Positions 58,637 through 64,000 of a stretch of DNA of 64,000 nucleotides are shown one piece after another. Position numbers and translations under genes: made by a program. The DNA comes from Emergomyces orientalis (taxonomy: Eukaryota; Ascomycota; Eurotiomycetes; Onygenales; Ajellomycetaceae): the NCBI GenBank assembly GCA_002110485.1, contig MOWL01000024.1:744001-808000 (forward strand), given 5' to 3'. A model generated the notes under the pieces. It searched no databases, had not been told where the DNA came from, and saw only the letters and a list, made by a program, of their open reading frames with translations. Each line of letters starts with the position of its first letter. The first letter of the stretch is position 1.

Positions 58637-59270
58637 AAGGGGCGCGCGATGATATTTTTTACATATATATTAAACGATTTGGATTCATTATTTTTACCAT
58701 TTCCCCATTTTTTTTTTTTTCGTGGGGATTTTCGTGTAATGTTATCGGGTTTTCTTTCCCCCTTATCAGGTCTTTTGGAACCTCGAATTGCTATTTTAGT
58801 CACACTTATTTTATACTTCTTTAAAGTGGAATGGGAGATTAAGTTCATGGGCGGATCTTTTGCTTAGAATGGCCTCCTGACAAACAATTTCTTTTCTTTT
58901 CTCTTCTCTTCTGTGGACCATATCTAATGTCGGGCGGCTTTCTGCTGTTTCTTATTACTGTTATTTTATGTTTCTTTTGCTTGCTTGGATTCGAAGAAAT
59001 TCTCTTGACATAGTATAGCGTACATGGACGATAGATACTAGTACATTATGATAGGAGAAGATTAACATAGTGTTGTGCATATGCCAAACGATTTCCAAGC
59101 TGAAAATTAACTTCAGCTCGTGGCCCTTGCTTTGATATGGCACTGATCTGAATGGTTCAGTTGCTGGCTCCGCTCTCAGGCATGGTCACACTGCGTGCAA
59201 CTGTGCCAGCCCACGACTTCAAAACAGAGGCGGGTGGCGTTTGAGCCAACCAAAGAAGCTGCAATACGGA
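58637..59270. other. Intergenic between homeodomain gene and copia element
   Basis: T-rich 3' flank of the homeodomain gene, then unannotated sequence up to the proposed LTR. No gene seen. Confidence 0.55.
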
Positions 59271-59445
59271 TGTTGGAGGGCCAGAATGTTAGGTGATACT
59301 AGGGCTACCCGGGTCACATGCCCCACACACACATATATATTTTAGCTAGTTAGGTAGTTCAATATGATAGGCTTGATGCACTCTATGAGGTTATGAGGCC
59401 CTCTGTTTAATACGCTGCGTTACTGCTATCTATTTCTCTTATACA
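59271..59445 (+). repeat. Candidate 5' LTR of the copia element (175 bp)
   Basis: Begins TGTTGGAGGG, the common opening of Ty1/copia LTRs, and ends TTATACA, giving TG...CA ends. It ends 17 nt before the gag start. The 3' LTR lies beyond the window, so the boundaries cannot be confirmed by comparison. I see no standard initiator-tRNA primer-binding site after it. Confidence 0.4.
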
Positions 59446-59462
59446 GCTAGTTCTTGCCTCTC

Positions 59463-62400
59463 ATGGTGAACTTACGGTCAGGCAACAGTCCTGATCTTAC
59501 GAGGGAAAATAAGCCGACTAGGCGAGCGGAACGTACGCCGGAGAATATTGAAAACGAGCCCTTTCCAACCCCCATTACAGCCCGTAAATTGCCCGCAAGA
59601 GCTCCTTCGGAGGGGTCAAGTGCTGATTTCGAAGATCCAATGTCGGATATGTCGGATACGGGCTCAGATCGCGATGAACCCACCCAGGAGGCTCAGGTTG
59701 AGCATGATGACTCCTTGAGCGCTGAGACCCGGGCGAGGTTGGAGATTGCGAGGTTGGAGAATGAAACAGCGCGGATTAAGGCTGGTGCTGGTGCGGGGGA
59801 GCTCGCAGGCGCCAATATGACGGCTTATTTGAAGGCCATTAAGGAGTTTCGACTTACAGTTAAGCTTCTTGAAAAGCCAGTTCTGCTGCTGGGCTCCATG
59901 AACTATCCCATGTGGAGGGATGAGGTTCTTCTCGCGGCGAAGGATTCAGAAACAGATGATATTTTGTTAAATAAGGAGCTGGCCCCGCCTGAGGGGGTCA
60001 GTGAGGACGTTGCGAAGCTCTGGAGGGAGCGGAATAGCTGGCTGCGTAATTATATGTGGTCAGCGATTTCCGCACAGGCTAGAACTCATTTTACTATACC
60101 GAAGGAGAATCAATTGTCTGCCTATATGCTGTGGTCCATAGTAGAGGAGAACTTCGCTGAACGCCGCGTAGTTCGCCGGTTTCGTCTTTTCAATGAGTTC
60201 CTGGGTATGACGGCTGAGTCTTGCGGGTCGGATCGTGCGTTTATTGAGCGTCTCTTAGCCGTACGAACTGAATATAAGCGATTAGATTTTTATATGCCGG
60301 ATTCCGTCTTCTTTGATCGATTGCTTGCGGGGATTCACAGTAGATGGGCCAATCTCATACGAAATAGGATGGATGATATTGAAAAGAGTGGTGAAGATAC
60401 TCTCCTGGAGGATGATTTTGTGGGTCTATGCCGTGATATTCTGCTTCGATTGCCCTCTGGCGGCAGTTCCTCTTCTTCAAAGAACACAAAGGCGCCCGTA
60501 AATAATGCGAGCAGTATGGATGATGCGGGTGAGAGCCCTGCTCCATCTGCATCAGGCAGGCCAAAATGCTCACATTGCGGGATTGTGGGCCATAATGAGG
60601 AGAGCTGTTGGAAAAAGCACCCAGAGAAGCGTCCGTCAGGTTATTCTAATGGAAAAAGGCGTGGTGGCACCAAGAAGGATAAGAAGAAGGCCAATAATGA
60701 GGATTCTTCCAAGAGCCCCGATGACGGCTCTGCTCCTGTACACAGTACGGTTGAGAAGGTGTTCCATGCTCGTGAAATCGTCCGTGATGATGATATTGCG
60801 GATGAGTGGGTTCTGGACTCGGGGTCTGGCGCTCACGCAACACCACGCAAGGAGCTTGTTAAATGCCATTCAATGAGCTCCAATGTTAAATTGAAAATGG
60901 CGGATGGGACCATTGTTCCAGCTGCGGCCGTTGGTACGGTTGAACTGGCGGTTGATGGGGCGGATGTGTGCCTGGAAGGTGTGCGATTTGCCCCCGAATT
61001 AGAAGCAAATATCGTGAGCTTTGGCAAATTAGTCCGCAAGGGCTATACGTTCAAGCAATTGGCATATGGAGAAGCTCACTCGATTATTATGACCTCTCCC
61101 GATCGAATGGTCAGCTTCACTGCTGTTTTGAATGAGAAAGATATCTATGTCATTGAAAAGCCTCCGCAAATCCGAGATTTGATTCAATTCGCCATGCCTA
61201 ATGGTGATTTTCGGCCCGTAAATGCTGTGGATGACTCGCTATTGGCTCTGCCATCAATGAATATAAAACCAGTAGAGCTCACGATGCTGCAATGGCATTT
61301 GAAGCTGGGTCATCTTAACCACATGGATATAGCGAAGATGGCCGCGGATCCGCGCATGGGGATGAGGATTAAAGGCTCCAAGGCTCTGCCTTTTTGTAAA
61401 ACCTGCGTGCAGGCTAAGATGGCTCGTCCTGCTTTTGAGCCCATGATTAGAAAAGTGAAGCCTGCTGCACGATTATTTATTGATCTTGCGGGCGGTGGGC
61501 GTACCTTATTCAATGAGGATGGCGTTCCCACGTATGGGGGGGCTGATTATTGGATGAGTATTACGGACGATGCCACGAGATATCGGTGGGCCATTTTAAT
61601 GGCCACCAAGGGTGAAGCAACCGCGAAACTACGGGATTTTATAACAATGATTGAGACCACTGCGCAGCGATGCGTGGGCTCCTTGCACTGGGATGGTGGT
61701 GGAGAATTCAAGAGCGATGAATTAAAAGCTTTTTGTAAACAGCGAGGCATTGCCTATGAGACGACTACGCCATATACCCCACAATCAAATGGTCCAGCGG
61801 AACGTGCGAACCGCATAATAATCGAAAGAACTAGGAGCTTGCTATTCGATAGCGGGCAGCCTAGGGACCTATGGGGTGAGGCCATGCAGGCTGCCGTTAT
61901 GTTGATCAATATGTCTCCCACCTCTACGAAGCTTTACGGGTGCAAGGAGGGGTCTCCGCTGACCCCCTTTGAAGCATGGATGGGGGTGCAGCCCACGGCG
62001 AATTGGCTGCATAGATGGGGCTGCAAGGTCTACAAGAAGGATCTGCGAGTTACTAATAAGCTTGCGGATAGAACGGATGGGAAAGAATGGATCTTTGTGG
62101 GTTATCAGGGCCTTCATCAAGTTCGCATATGGGACCCTGATGCACGCAGGTTGGAGATAGCACGAGATGTGGTTTTTGATGAAGCTCTCGTGGAGGACGT
62201 GTCATTCATTAATGCCGCTCTTCCGGCTCCTCATGAGCCAAATAACATACCGGATGAGCTCGATGTTTTGAATCCTGCGGATGGATGGCAGCACTGTCTC
62301 CTGCGGCGCCTGGCAAGGGAGCGGCCGCACATCATGAAGATGCTTGTCAATGGGGATCTGGAGGAGGCCATTGAGCCTACCTATCTTATAAACAGTGATG

Positions 62401-64000
62401 TTGATCTCCTTAATGAGTCTGACGAGCATGCTAATGATAATGGTGATGAGCCCGTGCTTAGTACCCTTACGGACCGTCCCACGACCTTAGCGGAGGCTCG
62501 ACGGAGCCCTGATTGGCATCATTGGCTCGAAGCAATGAGGAAGGAGGTCGATATGTTCAATCAAAAGAAAACATATGTTATTACTGAGCGGTCCCCGGAT
62601 ATGGATGTTCTTACGGGTAAATGGGTATATGACCGCAAATTAAATAATAAGGGAGAAACCATCCGCTTTCGCGCACGATGGGTGGTTCGCGGATTCCTTC
62701 AGCAGCGAGGAGTCCATTATACGAAGTCTTACGCTGCCGTTGTCTCTGGTCCTACAACCAGAAGCCTATTCGCGATCTCTACGGCTAGGGGATGGAAATC
62801 GAAGGCAATTGATTACGTGTCTGCATTCCTTAATGGCGTGCTGCCACAGGAAGAAATGATCTATATGCAGCTCCCGACGGGCATAAAACATGGCAGGGGC
62901 AATCTAGTTGGCCTGGTTCGCCAGAGCCTGTATGGGCTGAAGCAAGCTGCGAGGACGTGGTATTTTCTTGCCACTGAGCATCTCACTTCGATTGGTTTCC
63001 GCATATCACCGTATGACGGCGGATTCCTATATCACCCCATCCGTAAGGTGTATTTGACGCTGCACGTTGATGACTGCCGCGTTACGGGGCCCAATGAGCA
63101 TGATATTGACTGGGTTCTCGATGAGATTGCGAAGCGTTTTGACACCAAAAGAATCGACGATGATAAGCCATACTTAGGTATGGAAATTGCGGGCCGTAAT
63201 GGTGATTTACTGGTCACGCAAACACGCTATATTGATGAGATCCTTGATGATTTTGGCATGACTGCAATCAATCCGGCACCAACCCCCATGAATGCTGGCA
63301 CAAAGCTCCAGTTCTCGCCGGATGAGGATAAGGGCCTTGATGATGATTTTACGGCTACGCGATATCGTCAAGGGCTTGGGTCTCTTCAATATCTGGTTAC
63401 AAGCACCAGACCGGATATAATGTTCGCGGTAAATTATTTATCGCGATTCAATTCTCGCCCAAATAAGGAGTGCTGGGCTGCTTTGAAGCATGTTCTCCGC
63501 TATATGAAGAAGACTAGGACTACGGGCATTCTGTATAAGAGGAATATAGGGGACGAAGGGCTGGCTCCCATGGCCTACGCGGATTCAGATTGGGCGGGTG
63601 CAGACCCCCAATATAAATCGACTACGGGCTATATTATAATGATCAATGGAGCTCCCGTATCATGGCGTTCGCAGCGGCAGATCTCTACGGCGAAGTCCAC
63701 AACTGAAGCTGAGTATATTGCTGCTAGCGAAGCTGCGTGCGAGCTGATTTGGCTTAAAGATATGCTGCATGATGCGGGACTGCTTGAGAATGCGGATGGC
63801 TATGTTCTTTCCAATAATCTGCATATTGATAATAAAGGTGCCATTGATCTAGCTAACGGCGAGTCTTTAACTAAGCGCTCGAGGCATATTGAAGTCCGCT
63901 ACCATATATTACGCGATCTAGTGGCTAAAAAGGAGCTCCTTATTCGGCACGTCAGCTCAACGGAGAATAAGGCGGATGGTTTTACGAAGGCGCTGCCTAG
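59463..64000 (+). CDS. Copia-type gag-pol polyprotein (3' end outside window)
   Basis: One open frame of 1512 codons from ATG 59463 to the window edge, with no frameshift or stop. Gag comes first; a CCHC knuckle (CSHCGIVGHNEESC) starts at residue 369. Aspartic protease DSGSGAHATP is at about 452. The GAG-pre-integrase zinc motif is LQWHLKLGHLNH...FCKTCVQAK. Integrase D-D-E candidates are Asp674 (LFIDLAGGG), Asp744 (HWDGGGEF) and Glu780 (NGPAERANR). Reverse transcriptase shows ARWVVRGFLQQRGVHY, VSAFLNG, QSLYGLKQAARTW and the active box LHVDDC (Asp1203/1204). RNase H shows AYADSDWAG (about 1374), KSTTGYII and TTEAEYIAASEA. The chain is still in frame at ENKADGFTKALP at the end. The frame has many GCG and CGG codons, consistent with no RIP. 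Gag and pol are fused, as in many copia elements. Confidence 0.92.
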   Translation, partial: MVNLRSGNSPDLTRENKPTRRAERTPENIENEPFPTPITARKLPARAPSEGSSADFEDPMSDMSDTGSDRDEPTQEAQVEHDDSLSAETRARLEIARLENETARIKAGAGAGELAGANMTAYLKAIKEFRLTVKLLEKPVLLLGSMNYPMWRDEVLLAAKDSETDDILLNKELAPPEGVSEDVAKLWRERNSWLRNYMWSAISAQARTHFTIPKENQLSAYMLWSIVEENFAERRVVRRFRLFNEFLGMTAESCGSDRAFIERLLAVRTEYKRLDFYMPDSVFFDRLLAGIHSRWANLIRNRMDDIEKSGEDTLLEDDFVGLCRDILLRLPSGGSSSSSKNTKAPVNNASSMDDAGESPAPSASGRPKCSHCGIVGHNEESCWKKHPEKRPSGYSNGKRRGGTKKDKKKANNEDSSKSPDDGSAPVHSTVEKVFHAREIVRDDDIADEWVLDSGSGAHATPRKELVKCHSMSSNVKLKMADGTIVPAAAVGTVELAVDGADVCLEGVRFAPELEANIVSFGKLVRKGYTFKQLAYGEAHSIIMTSPDRMVSFTAVLNEKDIYVIEKPPQIRDLIQFAMPNGDFRPVNAVDDSLLALPSMNIKPVELTMLQWHLKLGHLNHMDIAKMAADPRMGMRIKGSKALPFCKTCVQAKMARPAFEPMIRKVKPAARLFIDLAGGGRTLFNEDGVPTYGGADYWMSITDDATRYRWAILMATKGEATAKLRDFITMIETTAQRCVGSLHWDGGGEFKSDELKAFCKQRGIAYETTTPYTPQSNGPAERANRIIIERTRSLLFDSGQPRDLWGEAMQAAVMLINMSPTSTKLYGCKEGSPLTPFEAWMGVQPTANWLHRWGCKVYKKDLRVTNKLADRTDGKEWIFVGYQGLHQVRIWDPDARRLEIARDVVFDEALVEDVSFINAALPAPHEPNNIPDELDVLNPADGWQHCLLRRLARERPHIMKMLVNGDLEEAIEPTYLINSDVDLLNESDEHANDNGDEPVLSTLTDRPTTLAEARRSPDWHHWLEAMRKEVDMFNQKKTYVITERSPDMDVLTGKWVYDRKLNNKGETIRFRARWVVRGFLQQRGVHYTKSYAAVVSGPTTRSLFAISTARGWKSKAIDYVSAFLNGVLPQEEMIYMQLPTGIKHGRGNLVGLVRQSLYGLKQAARTWYFLATEHLTSIGFRISPYDGGFLYHPIRKVYLTLHVDDCRVTGPNEHDIDWVLDEIAKRFDTKRIDDDKPYLGMEIAGRNGDLLVTQTRYIDEILDDFGMTAINPAPTPMNAGTKLQFSPDEDKGLDDDFTATRYRQGLGSLQYLVTSTRPDIMFAVNYLSRFNSRPNKECWAALKHVLRYMKKTRTTGILYKRNIGDEGLAPMAYADSDWAGADPQYKSTTGYIIMINGAPVSWRSQRQISTAKSTTEAEYIAASEAACELIWLKDMLHDAGLLENADGYVLSNNLHIDNKGAIDLANGESLTKRSRHIEVRYHILRDLVAKKELLIRHVSSTENKADGFTKALP

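Larger units (their letters stand above)
59271..64000 (+). mobile_element. Ty1/copia LTR retrotransposon, open at window end
   Basis: Order of domains is gag, CCHC knuckle, protease, integrase, reverse transcriptase, RNase H. Integrase before reverse transcriptase is the copia (Pseudoviridae) arrangement, not gypsy. The single frame has no stop from the start codon to the last base, and shows none of the C-to-T decay seen in the LINE at the other end of the window. That suggests a young, perhaps still active, copy. The 3' LTR and right target-site copy are outside. Confidence 0.88.

Overview
The window is a filamentous ascomycete genome segment (Pezizomycotina). The evidence is short GT-AG introns (about 50-150 bp) with CTAAC/CTGAC-like branch sites, ORFs interrupted by many such introns, fungal versions of Arp6, Tof1/Timeless, Tfb2, Aquarius and Hpr1/THOC1, and a retroelement carrying C-to-T mutations of the repeat-induced point mutation (RIP) type. 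Placement in Eurotiomycetes, perhaps Onygenales, is a low-confidence guess from the style of the proteins. I saw no tRNA, rRNA or CRISPR array.

Layout. 1-1.2 kb: an alpha/beta hydrolase on the minus strand. 1.4-6.8 kb: one dead LINE of the Tad/I type, bracketed by a 13-bp target-site duplication and ending in an (AAT)n tail. 8.1-10.2 kb: a CorA-like membrane protein. 10.9-12.5 kb: Arp6. 13.5-16.4 kb (minus): a large cupin-like/TPR/ankyrin/TIR-like protein. 17.9-18.9 kb: a secreted, probably GPI-anchored orphan. 20.8-23.2 kb: an RBR ubiquitin ligase. 24.4-25.9 kb: an orphan with a cysteine cluster. 26.4-27.5 kb (minus) and 28.0-31.8 kb (plus): 3-hydroxyacyl-CoA dehydrogenase and Tof1 share a divergent promoter with MCB and CRE motifs. 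32.9-34.6 kb (minus) and 35.2-36.2 kb (plus): a DHA-type MFS exporter diverges from a PhzF-family enzyme. 36.7-38.6 kb: an orphan with a poly-Q tract. 39.2-40.8 kb (minus): Tfb2, diverging from a ten-exon hotdog thioesterase at 41.1-42.4 kb. 43.2-47.6 kb (minus): Aquarius helicase, diverging from THOC1/Hpr1 at 47.9-50.2 kb. 50.2-56.6 kb: a 6.4-kb stretch with no convincing gene, ahead of a homeodomain regulator at 56.6-58.6 kb. 59.3 kb to the end: a Ty1/copia element with an uninterrupted gag-pol frame that leaves the window.

How the parts relate. Most genes are nuclear housekeeping: chromatin (Arp6 of SWR1), replication fork protection (Tof1), transcription and repair (Tfb2 of TFIIH), splicing (Aquarius) and mRNA export (THOC1). 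Several lie in head-to-head pairs with 270-630 bp between start codons. The accessory part consists of the two retroelements in opposite states (one mutated to death, one open throughout), the TIR-like multidomain protein, and the exporter/PhzF pair.

The most unusual gene is the TIR-like protein at 13.5-16.4 kb. It joins a cupin-like barrel, TPR repeats, an ankyrin-like segment and a TIR-like domain with the WCxxE motif in one 944-residue chain. The TIR-like domain is only recovered when a 79-bp intron is removed. Exon boundaries below were read by eye from splice signals and reading-frame continuity, so they are predictions.
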